From Mimachlamys varia (taxonomy: Eukaryota; Mollusca; Bivalvia; Pectinida; Pectinidae): a stretch of 64,000 nucleotides of DNA. The stretch is from positions 12,345,625-12,409,624 of the forward strand of contig OX392542.1 in assembly GCA_947623455.1 (NCBI GenBank), read 5' to 3'. The position numbers and the translations under genes are program-made. The notes under the pieces are model-generated. The model was not told the origin of the DNA. It saw only the letters and a list, made by a program, of their open reading frames with translations, and searched no databases. Position 1 is the stretch's first letter; each line of letters opens with the position of its first letter. This document shows, in pieces, positions 22,701 to 36,306 of this stretch.

Positions 22701-23464
22701 ATTTTTACCCAGTCTCTAGACCCGCAGTTATTTATTGGACAAAGTCTGGAGACTTGTCCATCATTTAATACATGATTAGAATAGACAGTTTAACCCGGGA
22801 AACACTTAGACAAGGCCGACGTGTTACCAGGAAACCAACTATGAATTATGGGTAAGACTTACATTTGTAGTGAAAGTCACAACGTAAGCAAACATAAGGA
22901 GGCAGACACACCGAATGTCGAATCATTTGTGGATGTACGCATATCATCTTCATAAACCTTATCAACATGATTTGTTTTATTTTAGATAAAAACGACACTC
23001 AAAACTCAAATAACTGGTGGAAGAAAACCTGATTTAAGTATACCAAATTCATATAATTACTTCAATGAATAGTTTTTAAACTAACCATGCTGATCACGTT
23101 CGTGTATGAATGTGAAACTTAACTGTAGACATGAGGTGAAATTAGATAGTAAGGCCTTAGGCAGTCAACAGTCGGAGACACGATGATGGGTCACAGATGA
23201 GCAATTATTGATTGCTGTGAAAAAAAAACGTTCAAAAGTTCAAATCAACATGTCGCTGTTTTTTTCATATTGTTATTGGATCTTTTCCACGTGATGTTTT
23301 TCTTTATCTTTGATAACTTGAGTGAAACAGAATAAGGCCTTTGGCCCGATGTCTGTGTCCCTATCTAATTTTAGGTTATGTTAAACAATGAGGAGAATTC
23401 AAAATGAACAAAATGAACAATATTTGGTATACGTTTTAAATCATCTTGAAATTTTAGGCTTTAA
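22701..23464. other. Intergenic DNA
   Basis: I see no supported feature in this stretch. Confidence 0.4.
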
Positions 23465-23615
23465 GACATATTTCAAGATGGACATTTTGAAGCCTACGTA
23501 TATAATGCTATTCTCAAAAATGTATAGTCAACATTGCTTTCCGATTTTGAAGTTAATCGATTTTGAGTTTGGATTATGATTATGTTGACGCTTCGGTATT
23601 CTCTTATTTTATTCC
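23465..23615 (+). repeat. DR-A dispersed repeat, divergent partial copy
   Basis: The 3' part is clear (TTAATCGATTTTGAGTTTGG, GTTGACGCTTCGGTATTCTC). The 5' part keeps only CAAGATGGACATTTT. Confidence 0.6.
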
Positions 23616-23796
23616 AAATACATGAGAATCTTGCCTATCAGGTTCGACCAAATATACAATCTTTCTCAAAAGCTTGAGCAGAGGTTTTGCAATATCGGTA
23701 TACATTCTGGTAACCGAAACAAGGATGAAAAGGGAACGGATCAATAAGACATCAGTAGCCCCTAATTATAAAACTAGTTATCCAACCTAAATTAAT

Positions 23797-23875
23797 CACC
23801 CTTGTTGGCCTGAATGTTAGCGCGCAAGGGTCTTGTTGTGGGAGGAAACCGGATTACCCGAAGAAAACATACGTT
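23797..23875 (-). mobile_element. SINE body fragment
   Basis: GTTGGCCTGAATGTTAGCGC and GTGGGAGGAAACCGGATTAC (+ strand) match the body of the SINE at 46285-46466. The tRNA-like head is missing. Confidence 0.55.
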
Positions 23876-25601
23876 CTTATATGCTTATTTGCAATGGTCC
23901 CTGTAAATCCATGATATTTTCGATTATTGTCACCATGCATCTTTTCTAGATTGATTAATTAATATTTTACGTTACGTTAATTCCATACAACATGGAATAA
24001 TCAGATTATTTCATGACCAGAGGTTGTAAGATAAGGAAATTTCATCCGAGTGGTTTTCAGATCCACACACGAATATGAGTGTTTGTCATTGTTCTTAAAA
24101 TAAGCAAGAATTCAGCATAGCAGCAACATGCACCAAATATAAACTAGGTAAAAGTGGTCAACTGTGAACCTTGACCAGTACGATAAAATTCAGTTTCTTG
24201 TTACCGCTCGTTCAATATTCCCTTTCCATGTTTTATACGTCAATAGGTAAACATTTTATAATTGTACAAAACAAATCGTATGAAATGACCTTATGTTAGA
24301 CAAATGGAAACCAATAATAATTATTGAACGTTTTATTTATTTTTATTGCAATTACAATGTTTACAACATCCTAACGGTCTTGATAAGCAACAATATTATT
24401 GACCAACCAAAAGTTTACTGTTTTCGAAAAACGAATAAATAATTCTGTTTAAAACATATTTATGATGTGAGTTTATATCATAGTGATATTTTATATACTT
24501 ATACAATATTTATGATACGGTTTTGTGCTGTTTTTTTTTTTCATAAAGATAATTTGTAATAATGTCGATAATTCTATTAACATTCGATGCATTTGCAAAG
24601 ATGCATTATCTATAGCTATCTGACTCTGCTTTCACTTTTGAGATCCCTGGAGAGGCCATGTTTAACTAGCTATGCTGTGAACAAAAGAATCCATTCAGTA
24701 CTGGCATTTTTATTCAAGAGCGTTATCATGAGTTTATACAAGCCTTCCCCACAAAACGTGTTCATGATAAAGTTAATTATGGCGGTACCTGTCCACGCTT
24801 TGTTTTCGCGTTGTTTGGTCTCTCTCCCCGGATGTGACACCTGCCCTTACACTGAAAGGAATTCTCTGTTTTATATGTGTACACATACATCCGGTCAGGG
24901 TCCCTGCGCGAAGCCTTACTTTTGCACTTGAATGTCATTCTTATTCATTTTCCTTCCTGCCATGTAATAATGTGTATTTTTCCCCTCGAATGAACCTGGT
25001 TCAATCCGACGCCCAAAGCCGTACATATGTAAAGCAATGAACGCTAAAATCTGTCATTTAAATGCCCGACTCATTACTTTGTTACTCTTTATAAATATTG
25101 AACAGATAATTGTGTATGCCATATAAACGCTAGCAGTACACAATGTCGGACTTGAGGGTCGGTCCCATCTCTGTCACTTCAGTGTGCACGGCTTTGTAGC
25201 CATTTTCAACAAGACAATTAAGATGTTGTTTACTACTCTCTTCGCTTATATAAAGAAGTTAAAGAGGTTCAAAGCAATGTCCTTGTCGACAATGACAAAG
25301 ACCTGATACAATATATGGCAAATATTCGGATTTAATAGTTTCGTCATTCAAAAAGGTATCTTTATTTTACATCGAAGGTGATAGGGCGGTGTTCACTTGA
25401 TAATTTACTCGAGTAGTAACCTGTGTCTTTATTCACCAGATACAGCTCTTTGTAGTGGATCAATGAGCTGTGAGATGATATAATATCTATTTCTGACATA
25501 AGCGTCGTGTTAAACATTGAATCTAGCTCCCGTCAACGAACGGTTAGATAATTGCTTACGACATTGCTGTAACTGCACTTTTCCGTCTGGTTAATAGACC
25601 T
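23876..25601. other. Intergenic DNA
   Basis: Unique A+T-rich sequence with no supported gene. The frames at 24587-24931 and 24834-25040 overlap in different phases and look like chance. Confidence 0.4.
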
Positions 25602-25865
25602 GGGCCCGTATTCATGAAACTGTTCTCATGCTCAATTACTGATTCTATGCTCAAGCCAGCTTTCTTAAAACTCATCTGAATTATGTCGAAGAATAAAAAA
25701 GTCATTGAAAATGTTGCAAACAGCTTTCGACTTCATGCTTCTTCAATGTTTTACCACAATTTGACAAAATTAGATTGTTTAAATGATTTATAGTCATAAC
25801 AAGAAATAAGGCTTGAGCACGGAATCAATGCTTGAGCATGAGAACGCGTTCATGAACACGTGCCC
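25602..25865. mobile_element. 264-bp MITE with about 57-bp terminal inverted repeats
   Basis: The left end runs GGGCCCGTATTCATGAAACT ... TTCTCATGCTCAA ... ATGCTCAAGCC. The right end, read inverted, runs GGGCACGTGTTCATGAACGC ... TTCTCATGCTCAAGC ... GTGCTCAAGCC. Roughly three quarters of the positions agree. No transposase inside. Superfamily not assigned. Confidence 0.75.
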
Positions 25866-28800
25866 TGAAGTTGTGTCACGTTTGATTCATTTCGACGCTG
25901 TATGTTTTTTAAGGCCATGCCGTGATTGGAATTTAAATCTGGGTTCAGGAACATGTCTTGTTCAGCTGAACTACTATTGCTATGGTTATCCTGGATGTCT
26001 TTCCATGCTCCAAGTTTAAATAAGTCTATCATTTATGCTGAAGTACATGTCTTTATAAATATATATTAAATCTAAATAAATAACAAATTAAATGAAGAAC
26101 GTTCGATTCGGGCTATGCAAAAAGAACTATAAGTTTTTTTTATCCTTTAATTAGATTGGAAAAACCAAACAACTCATTCAGGCTTAGGTGCGGAATTGAC
26201 TGACTCCTTTTAACTTCTTATAAACACCTATTTGATTTTGGACAGAACAATCAGTGAAAAAAAACTGCTATAATTGTTTACAAATATTAAAGTTTAAAAA
26301 AAGGTTTTGGTATTTCTAATTATTATTTTTTTTTTTGTATTATTTAAGAACAAGATAATGATAGAAAAAAATATGAAAATATATAATATTAGTTTGAATA
26401 TCGTTGAACTATTTAATAATATTATGTACATTGCATTAAAAAACAATAAATAAAATCAGCGTCAAATCTGCAGGAAGCATAAGTAAAACGCATCCACTTG
26501 TTTGTCAAGCTATATACTGTAACGTTCACAGGGCAAATTACTTACTCTACTCTCAGTGCGCTACACTTTGCTTTTAAGCAAGGAAATAAACAAACAAAAT
26601 GACAGCTTCCAATAAAAAAAACTGTCATATATGTCAATGGACATCACAACAATTTATGTGTATGCGAAGGGTTGGTCTTTATAATCGTACCATCAAACGG
26701 TTACTGAATATTAAACGTCATGTTTGTTACATTTAAAAGAATATGAACTTCCTTCAAAGGATGTCAAAGCATGACCCTAGGTTTTACAGCTAAGGTGAAG
26801 GCTAATTATCATGATGTTGTAGAGTTATTCATTTCAAACGTGTAACAAATTTAGCTATCTAATTCCCTTGCAATGCTACATACAGGTACTGGCCAGGATT
26901 AGTTTTAATCCTTGAAACGTGCATCCATCAAGATTCACTTTTAATCCTGAACTGTATGCAGTTGCGTCTGATTCCACTTGATAAAGATCATAAATATTGC
27001 ACCTGATATCAAAGCCCTACTTAACATGGCATACTCTTCATATTCATAAATCACATTTTCAAACAAGAAGCATTCAGACCAGGTGTTCTCTACGAAGGTG
27101 AACAAAAAAATTGAACTTTCTCATGTAAATAGGATTAATTAGATGTTGCAGTATAGTTCTCCTCCCTTACTTAACTTCTTATCATGAAAGATAGCAAATT
27201 ATGAAACCAGGTGTGCACTACATGGGGGAGTTAGGAGTTCCTGATCTCACACTGAAAATAGGTCTATATACAATAAACAGACCCCGGAACCCCTGCTGAT
27301 AACGTGTGTATGCATTAAAGCAAACGTACTCGCCCTACATAGAAAACGTGATGGGATTCCAAACTATGGCCCGTCTTTTTTATATTATCTTACTTTAATC
27401 ATTATCTTTAATTTCAAATCATGTATGCTTATCTTTTATGTGTGACATGTGTATACACAGTTAATCAATATTTTTTTAAATTAAAATAAAAACCTTTTTT
27501 GAAAGTTTGTTTTGAGTAGTTGCCTGTAATTTGATATTAAAATTTAATTAAATCCGACGCTAACATTAAGAAAAGCATATTATAATTTCACATAAAACAC
27601 TTGTTTTAATCAGCTTTTTTATACTTTATTTAATCATTTGGTATACGTCAATTTGATATTTCTGGAGATAATGTATGCCAAAGCATGTCTTCTTCAATGA
27701 TTGGAATTAGCAAGGATCTGAACGGTAGGCATCATCACCTGATATCATACCTTTGTTGATCTACATGTGATCTGATTCAATGTATGTTTGTATTCAAAGG
27801 ATGATATTTCTGTTGACCAACAAAAGTGACCCGTTTCCCACCATTAGGCTTCAGTTCAACGTAAATAATATATATTTACATTCATTCTGCATCCTTATAT
27901 TGCAATGCTTTGTGAAGGCAAGTGTTGTTACAAGACTGTAACAACATTTGCTATTGTGACGTCATCAATCTCTATTGTGACGACATCAATTTCATTTTCA
28001 TCTACACTTGATTTGCTGTTCAAACATTGCTTAAAAAACTCAAAAAAGTGCAAGTATTCTTACTATCAAAATATAAATATAAGTAATGAAAGTTTTAGCA
28101 AATATTGTTACAGTCCCATAACACACACTGCTATTGCTTCCAAACTTACATAAAGCCCTACCGGACTTAATTAGGTTTGTCATAGTACTAAAACATTTAT
28201 GAAAATATTCATTGCTAAATTATAGCATAAACTAGTTGTTCAGTGTACCTTAAGAGGTGTATTGTAGGTTTCGTTATGCTTGATTTGTTGTGGTTTTACT
28301 ATTGTCTTTTTCTATTATTTTGGTGTTTTGACTTTCTATACGTTTAATCATATCTTACTTCTCTTCGAAGTAATAGTTGCCTCGAATCGACATTTTTTTA
28401 TGAAAATATGATGAACCTCTTAAGCAAGAGGATTGCTAAGCAACATGCAGCATGGCCGATTGGAACTTTATGCATTTCAATATAACAAATAACAAAAACA
28501 TATTGCTCGTTAAATGAACATCATAAAATCATGATTGAAAGTACGATAATGGAAAGATTTTGATTTTTTAAGATATTAGCACCGTTTCTAGAATGTTTTC
28601 ATTTTCGAATGTTCGATTTGAGAATATTTTTTCTTTTATATAAACATAATCATTTCGTATCCATTTTACAAATACAGTGTAGCTCTGTATGGATAATATC
28701 ATTTTTATTAGTTCACAGGTGTAACGAAAAAAATCAGGTTGTATGGGCACATCTGCAAGGAAGAGTACCACAAGTAATGAAATAAACCTTCTTTCTTAAT

Positions 28801-31800
28801 CAAAATTTGAGAAACGATGTACTATATACATGTTTATTTGCATGCGTTTGAAGTGTGTTTTATATTGTTAAAATTCTTTAGCATAATAAACTGGTGGCCA
28901 AGACCCTAGAATAAAGAAAAGTCTACTTGACTATGTCATAAAAAGATTAATCTCTAAAAGATGAAAGCATGTGCTCCGTCAAACCAATTTCATATAGGGT
29001 CAACTTTTTTCCAATTACAATTAACAATGCCTTAAATGTTGTAAAGAAACTAAATCGTATATTGTCCTGCATGTACTTGGCATGAATTAACGGTATTCTC
29101 ATTAAAAAGAAATAACAAATATTAATCTCCTTTTAATGTTCGTCTAGGACTAGAGTTGAGTGTATGACAACTGGTCATTTAAAGGTAGCATTGACAAGTA
29201 GCATAATGACATATCAGTACAACGGACCGATGATTTTATCTTGTGTGTTAAATTAAGTGAACATTTCTTGACCAGTGGGTCTGTCGCGATGACCAATGGT
29301 CGGCTTGTGAATCGCCTGAGGGGAGTACGACTGCGAGCGAGCGATGCCTAACTGATGAAATGATACAAGCTATCAGTTGAATGCTTGTCAATCAACTAAC
29401 AATATGAAGCATTAAGTAGGAAAGCGATAGTACACGGTCCATGTATACGGAAGGATTTGTCACCTCTATAGTAAGTGAAATAAGAAGCAGTTATCATTTA
29501 TTTCAAATCAATTATGTTCACCGGAGATGTTTATAAAAGCTCATTAATGAACAAGTTTGACATGTGACCAGTGAAGAGTATTAGTTTAAGGCCTCGGGGC
29601 GCAGATACCCCGGCTCCTGTAGCCAAGTAGCCATTATGCATATGACATTTTTACCTGTCCACTCACTGTCAACACAAAACAAATGTCACCTGTTAAACTG
29701 TTTATCAATTCAAGGTTATATAAATACGTATTATAACCTTTATTGTGCAGACGTTGGGGCGAAAGGCTGGATAGTAATAATAAAGTACGCGGTATAAAAA
29801 AGATAATAATTATTATCGAGTGCTGGTGACTTCTCATTTTGCAAATATCGAAAACAGTTTAATCTTCATTCTCTTAAATAGATATACATCTTCATAACTA
29901 TACTAATAGTAAGATTATCAGAGCATATTGACGACTTTCCCGATCAGAAACTTTCCTGCATATCAATTTGTCGCTTTTACAAATATATTCCTTATATTGC
30001 AGTTATCCATATATTTGTCATCTATTAAATTGTTTACTGTTTAATAATATTTGTCGTGTGTGTCATTGCTGCTGAAAAAAAATTCGGAAGGTTGAACTTT
30101 TTTTGACGTAAAATTATATATTTGTTCCTTTTTTTAGAAGTTAGAGTCAATAAACTTGTTTCTACAATATTTGTTGCAATAACAAACATATTATTTTAAT
30201 TTTTAACATTTTTTTCAAATATGTAAAAGCTTTCTGTAGGTGGTATGTTTTGATAGGAAAAGCATTGGTATCTTTGGTGAACTATAAGTGAAATGGCGGC
30301 AAACTGATAAAAATGTCTGGTGAATCAAGAAAGAAGAGTGATTAATTCATAATTAAGGTCGATATTTGTAAACTCTATAACGTCATTAGACATTCCCATT
30401 AATCTTCTCCGTTAAACTTTTAAATAGATACCTTATAGGGCAACACCTCCGTCAGGTAGTGCCTTACTGTCAAACGATATCGATAATAATGTGTGTGGGG
30501 AGACACTAGGCTGGCTACCTTAAAAATTCACACACATACAAACCAAACCAAAATATTATTGATATGTTCTGTCAAATTATATATCCTGTTTCGCTATTGG
30601 CACATACCTCTAGCAATGAAACCCCATTAGAAATGAGACTCATTAAAAACATGTTTTCATTAACATATCACGTCTCTGGCGCTTTTATCTTAGCTTGTCA
30701 TTCACGTTTTCTGAATTGATTTTCAATCTTACATTCGATCAGTTTGAACTTTGATAGATAGATATTTAATGGCTATAATACACAACCAAATGTTAGCTTA
30801 CAAGCTTGTCAAAATGTTTAACCTTATTTTTCGTATACATGACCAGGTTCTATATATATATCAGTCTTCATCTCGATATTTAAACAAGATCGGGACTACC
30901 AGAAGTAAAAAGAAAGTGAAAGAAAAATCTTTATCCTGAAAACACAAGGTTCACGTTAAATGTAGATAATATAATTTCATGAGACTGTACAAATTATCTC
31001 GTTATACATTTTAGAATTTGTGTAAAAAAACCCGAGAACAATGTTAATTGTTTCCTTGATTCGAAGCTGGTATTGGTCAATCATCTTGTCTAAGTAGACA
31101 AGCGGTTTTGTTCTGTTGTTCATATCCCGTTACTAAAATTAATAGCTTTTAAATGTCCATGCACAAAATGAAAATATGATAAAATCTTATTGCCATTAGG
31201 CCCTAATACTTGTTCTGGTCATTACTCATTTGTATTTTACACATATTCGAAATATTTCTGTTGATAATTGGGAAAAAAACTGCCTTTAAAAGTAGGAAAG
31301 AATAAATACTTAGATGTTAACTGCAGGAAATAATCGCTAACAATTAAGGTGATAATGTAATGAGAACAATGTATATTATTTAATGAATTTACAATAATCT
31401 TGTTTAACAGGAGACATATGAACTGTTGTGACCATAATGTATAACCTAACCTATCCTACCAGTGACGTGTACATAAATACCGGGGTAAGTTTGTCTAGTA
31501 AGACATCAACCTGTTTCTCATCATATAAATTTCGACGAAATAACTATTGAATATAAATTCCTAATAACGGTAAAACTGTTGCTGTTCCTATTAGATAGCT
31601 TAATGCTAGCCAATATTTTATTCTTAAAATGTAATGTAAAATGTATTATATTTGCTGAAAACAAATAATCATTTAAAATCATTTTCATTTGATAAATACT
31701 ATATATCTCCAATAAAAGCTGAATCACCTCACGAGTGAAAAGTGTTCATTCTAAATCATAACAAACAACTTGTCTTGACATTTCTTTTAATTTTTTTTTT

Positions 31801-34344
31801 TTTTTTAATTATTTTAAATTAAAACTGTAGACGGAAAAAACGAATGTTACGGATACATTAAGATCAAGAGTGATTGAAAAAAAAAATAATTTAGAAAAAA
31901 AAGTTCGCACAGATTGATTTGTTCCGATACTAGCAATGTTAAGTATTAAATGGACATGAAAGTCAATTCTAAATAGCATCAAACAATAACAAAATGGCAA
32001 GATCAAAATAAGATTTGCAATGTTTATTACTCTTTAGGTGGATTGTTAATTGTCCTCGGTTTAAAGCTCAGTATCTGACACTGTATTCGATTGATATATC
32101 ATTAAAGTGTATGTTCTTGCTTTATTTTCCTTTCTTATCATCAGAATGTTGTAGGATGAACTGCAGTTTGAGGAAATGTGAAATATTCAAGTTAACTTGC
32201 TCCTTAAGATTTTCGATGTATATGGGTAATGGTTAATACTATTTGTCTATTATCGTTTAATAATTTTTTTTTTTTTTTTTTTTTCATTTTATTAATATTA
32301 TATTTTTTATTTTTTTAACTTTCTGGTTTTTTATCGGAGATATCTTTTGCGTAGGAATATAAAAGCATTTTGGAGTATATAATGTGAACTAAAATAAAAG
32401 TTATATTTAACAAAGCAAAAACACGACCTCCATTGTAGACACGATTTTAAATCCTGTATAACCAGTACAAATGCCATTGAATCACCAAAGATACTTTTAA
32501 TTATTTTTACCGAAGCTATAAACTGGCTATGCCTTGCACTCTTACTGATCCCAGACAGTGGTAATCGACCTATAGCTACCTTAAAGTATTATTATATTTG
32601 TATAAAAAAGAGCAATATAGGGATGTATGGATAGTAAATAATTCTGTTGAGGAATGACTCCAGGTCATTTACCAGTTTATAGGCCATTTCTATATTGCTT
32701 CCCATTATATTTGTTCAATATGAAGAAGATGCGCTGAAATATAAAATTATGATAATGTTCTGACCTTTCCTATAAAAAATGTATGTTTTCAGAAAAAGCT
32801 TTCAAAATAAATCAAATAAAAATGTTATTGCTCTTTTGATCTGTCATAATCTAACTGATATATTTATTTGCTTTTTAAGCTTGCTCGTCTTCTACATATT
32901 TTAGCGTTTTCGTTTATAAAAGTTCAACAAGTAGATTCTAAGGTAAATCATGCGAGTATCTGGCAAGTCCGAGACACTCCAACACTTTCAGATATCGTAT
33001 TGCGGTCAGTTTCCGGACAAAGGCCGGGTCGACCTGACCATTGGACAAGGAAAAGTGACCATGTCACTCCGAGTGTAATTGTCTGTGGTATATGATACCA
33101 TTAGAGGAAGCATAATGGGAGGTATGCCGATACAATTACGGTATTTAACATTCCGCAGACAATTTCCAGAAGCGAGTGGAACGGGTTTAATTGTATTCTG
33201 ATTTGTCTACTGATTTATGTGTAAAATTGTCTGTATTTAGGAAAGCGGTAATTCTTAGGGTCCTGACTTTTAAATAAAAGCTATCGTTTAGGTGCATTGA
33301 TCTCCAGATAGTTAACAAGATGTCAGTATAAATTTAAAACACAATACAATCACATATATTTTTATACCAATCACAAGTGGGGAAGATCTTGATATTATCG
33401 TTAAGCTTCTATGCTGATCAATTAAGTGAGGTTTTCTTTTTATTACTTTTTTTTTGGGGGGGGGGGCTTCGTCTTTTACATTACTTAAATATAAAGTCTA
33501 AGAGTAAATATAAAGAGATATCATAGATAGAAAGGAAATATAATATTAAATGAGAAAACACAGACATTTAAAAACTATAGAGTTTTATTTAGTAATAAAA
33601 TGTATATGTTTATTCATATTTTTCTAATCAATCTAGAATTTGTTTCTGCATTGGTCCTTATCGTAGTATCTGAATGCTTCCAGAAAAAAAAATGCTGAAA
33701 AGATTTTATTTCCTTAAAAGAAGATGAAAACGTTTGACTACAAAATAGGGCCAGCGTCCACATATTGACATGTTCAGAGTGTGTATACTTTGAATGATTC
33801 GGGGTACGTTGCGTTACAATAAGACTTAATTTATCACGACGACACCAAACTTTATGATTAATGAGCATAGTTTATCCAACAAACTAACAAGATGTTGCAA
33901 AAGAAACTGTTTTCGTTGGATCGTTGGATCAATATAACTCACCATTTTTCATTTAACTAAAAGTACGTTTTTCCTATGAAGACAACTGAGGTGTATCGTA
34001 TATAAACATATATTGAAGTTCTACCACATATTTTAGTTTGATCATGCCATCAGTTCTAATACAATTCTTATTAAATTCTTTACAAATACATCGATGTCAA
34101 AATAGCGTGTCTGATTAAAAAATGTATATTGATACAACTTCAAACATGGAATATATGGCAAATATAATGCTGTTAAATGTTGTACTAAATACATGAAATG
34201 CTGTTCTACATTACGATAAATGAAATGTACTATAAGTAATGTCAAACATGATATCACCATCACATTGACAAGTAGAAATAGATTTATACGTACTGAGAAA
34301 TAATTTCAAAACATAAGTATCAAAACTATGAACAAGTTTTATGG
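25866..34344. other. Long A+T-rich intergenic stretch
   Basis: About 8.5 kb with no gene, RNA or tandem array that I can support. It has poly-T and poly-A tracts (about 31788-31806 and 32263-32285) and a T8G11 tract at about 33449-33467. Less A+T-rich patches at about 29280-29360 and 30400-30530 have no identifiable motif set. Confidence 0.4.
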
Positions 34345-34690
34345 TCCCCATCTTTGTCTCGTTGAAAAATATTTTATATCTTTGAGTGATTTCAAGATGG
34401 ACTTATTTGAGTATGCTCATTAGTAAACTAACTTATTGTGATTGTGAATGGTGACTCGGTTCTCACTTTAATGACTTGATGTTAACTTTGATGAGACCAA
34501 GATTTGCATGGCGGGTATCGTCGATGAAGCAGAAGACGTTTTCTCTTCCGGAACATCTGGTTTTATTTATTCTCTTCTACTTTTACACGGGTTTCCATGT
34601 AAACCATTCCCATTTTTCATATTTTGCACCCAGTTTAATCGATTTTGAGTTCGGATAAAGGTTTTGTTGACGCTTCGGTATTCTCTGATT
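34345..34690 (+). repeat. DR-A dispersed repeat, long copy
   Basis: Covers CATCTTTGTCTCGTTGAAAA through TTTCAAGATGGACTTATTTG, GGCGGGTATCGTCGATGAAG and TTCCGGAACATCTGGT to GACGCTTCGGTATTCTCTGA. Confidence 0.78.
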
Positions 34691-34931
34691 AAAAAAATAA
34701 ATATCTAAATCGTAGAACGCTGTCTGCTTATACGTGTTTTGATATATCATTATAATTGTATACCAAGTACTACCCAACGTAGCGTTTAGTATTTACATAT
34801 TGATGCTAAATTTTTCATTAGTATCTTTACATTAGTAGAGTTAAATATGATACATTGTTAAAAGTAACTTTCCCTTGCAATGGTGGATTTGCTAGTCCCC
34901 GGAGTTTGCCGTAATTGTTCTCCTCAATTAC

Positions 34932-35373
34932 CGTATATCGTGTTATTTTAGCGAGTGTTTAATTTTCGCTATGTTCGAGACAACACTCCATCGCGAAAAA
35001 TGAAATATCGCTGAAATTGGTTTCATTATACAGTATGAGGATACAATACAAGATAAAACCATTAGGTGTAAAATAGTTGGTAAAACTGTTGGAACACCTT
35101 AAAGCAAGACCAGAAGTAACTTTAGAGGCCCTAGAATGGCATACTGTCCTGCTACTAAACTGTATGCTTCGCGATAACATTTGATGCAATAACCGAGGAT
35201 TTTCAATAAATATAGTTGTGCATAACTCATTTTTGTGTTATATATGTTACATACGCAAATAGTAATTATAACTGTAGATGGATCACCGCACAAAAATAAA
35301 AGACGCTAAATATACAACCTACGATTTTGTACAGAAAACGTCAAATTTAGCATACGCTAAAACACGATATACG
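34932..35373. mobile_element. MITE with CGTATATCGTG termini
   Basis: The left end CGTATATCGTGTTATTTTAG and the inverted right end CGTATATCGTGTTTTAGCG form terminal inverted repeats, and both run on into TTTAGCG-type sequence. About 440 bp, flanked by TA. It has no transposase ORF. Confidence 0.6.
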
Positions 35374-35499
35374 ATATCTATTATGAGTAGTGACATGGTT
35401 CATAATATACACACTTAACCTGTTATTAATTTAAAATATTTACAGTCTGTTTGGAATTGACAGTATATTGCCTATGCATTTCTACGAATGCCTACTGAA

Positions 35500-36070
35500 C
35501 TTTATTTTCCGAAATCAGTGGATCACGCGCCTATTGGCGCAGCGCGCAGTAATACAAAGTAATACCGCTGTCGCCGTGCCTTCTCCAGCTGGAATAAACA
35601 CTTTCTCTCAGTCGACAACGATGTCGTCTTTCACTTCTGAAATGTTGACGAACTCCACGTTTTCGAACTGTTCTTTCAATTTTAACATGACAAAGTAGAT
35701 AAAACTCAAAGTTTTGAACCACCACTCGAGTCATCCCGGCTAGCTTTCTCCGTTACGATTTGAACACGAGGCCGCGTCACTACTTTACAGACTCGATCAA
35801 TATCCTGCCGCGTAGTATGTGTTAATTTATTTAAGAAATAAATTAGAAGCATTTTAATGTTTTTTTAAATACAATAACAGTAACAAAGACAGTATGGTTT
35901 GTTTATATATGAACTTATGTGAAAAAATAACAATAAAACGATGTAATCTTTTGGAACTTTTTTGTTTACTTGTTGACTGAAATTTCGCGGGAGTTCGTCA
36001 CCTCATAAGGCGGCTGTTTCCACAGTCTACCGAAACCAAACGATACTGTTTGATTTCATCGCAGTAAGTA
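35500..36070. promoter_or_regulatory. CpG-richer island, candidate promoter region
   Basis: Contains many CpGs (CACGCGCCTATTGGCGCAGC, GAGGCCGCGTC, CTGCCGCGTAG, TTTCGCGGGAG) in A+T-rich surroundings. A donor-like GTAAGT occurs at 36064 on the + strand. On the - strand a 26-codon frame (35688 to 35608) begins MLKLKEQFENVEF. No downstream exon could be linked on either strand, so a gene start is only a possibility. Confidence 0.3.
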
Positions 36071-36130
36071 TCATAATATCTGAATAAAGAAATAATTACA
36101 AGTGGGAATATAAGGTCTGGACAGTAAATA

Positions 36131-36306
36131 TAAGGATTACAGTTTCTTTCTGGATTTAAGGATTAAAGTTTCTTTCTGGTAGTTTTATCAAAGGATAAAG
36201 TTCAGTAGGATATCGATAGTTGGAATGGAACGCGAAGCGTTCCATGAAACAACTAAAGGTTTTATCCTTTGATATAACCACCAGAAAGAAACTTTAATCC
36301 TTAAAT
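36131..36306. mobile_element. Foldback element with 46-bp inverted arms
   Basis: The left arm 36154-36199 and right arm 36261-36306 are reverse complements with only 2 mismatches over 46 bp (ATTTAAGGATTAAAGTTTCT...). The centre holds a second hairpin, ATGGAACGC GAA GCGTTCCAT (36225-36245). A direct partial copy of the arm start (TAAGGATTACAGTTTCTTTC) precedes it at 36131-36153. No coding capacity. Confidence 0.85.
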
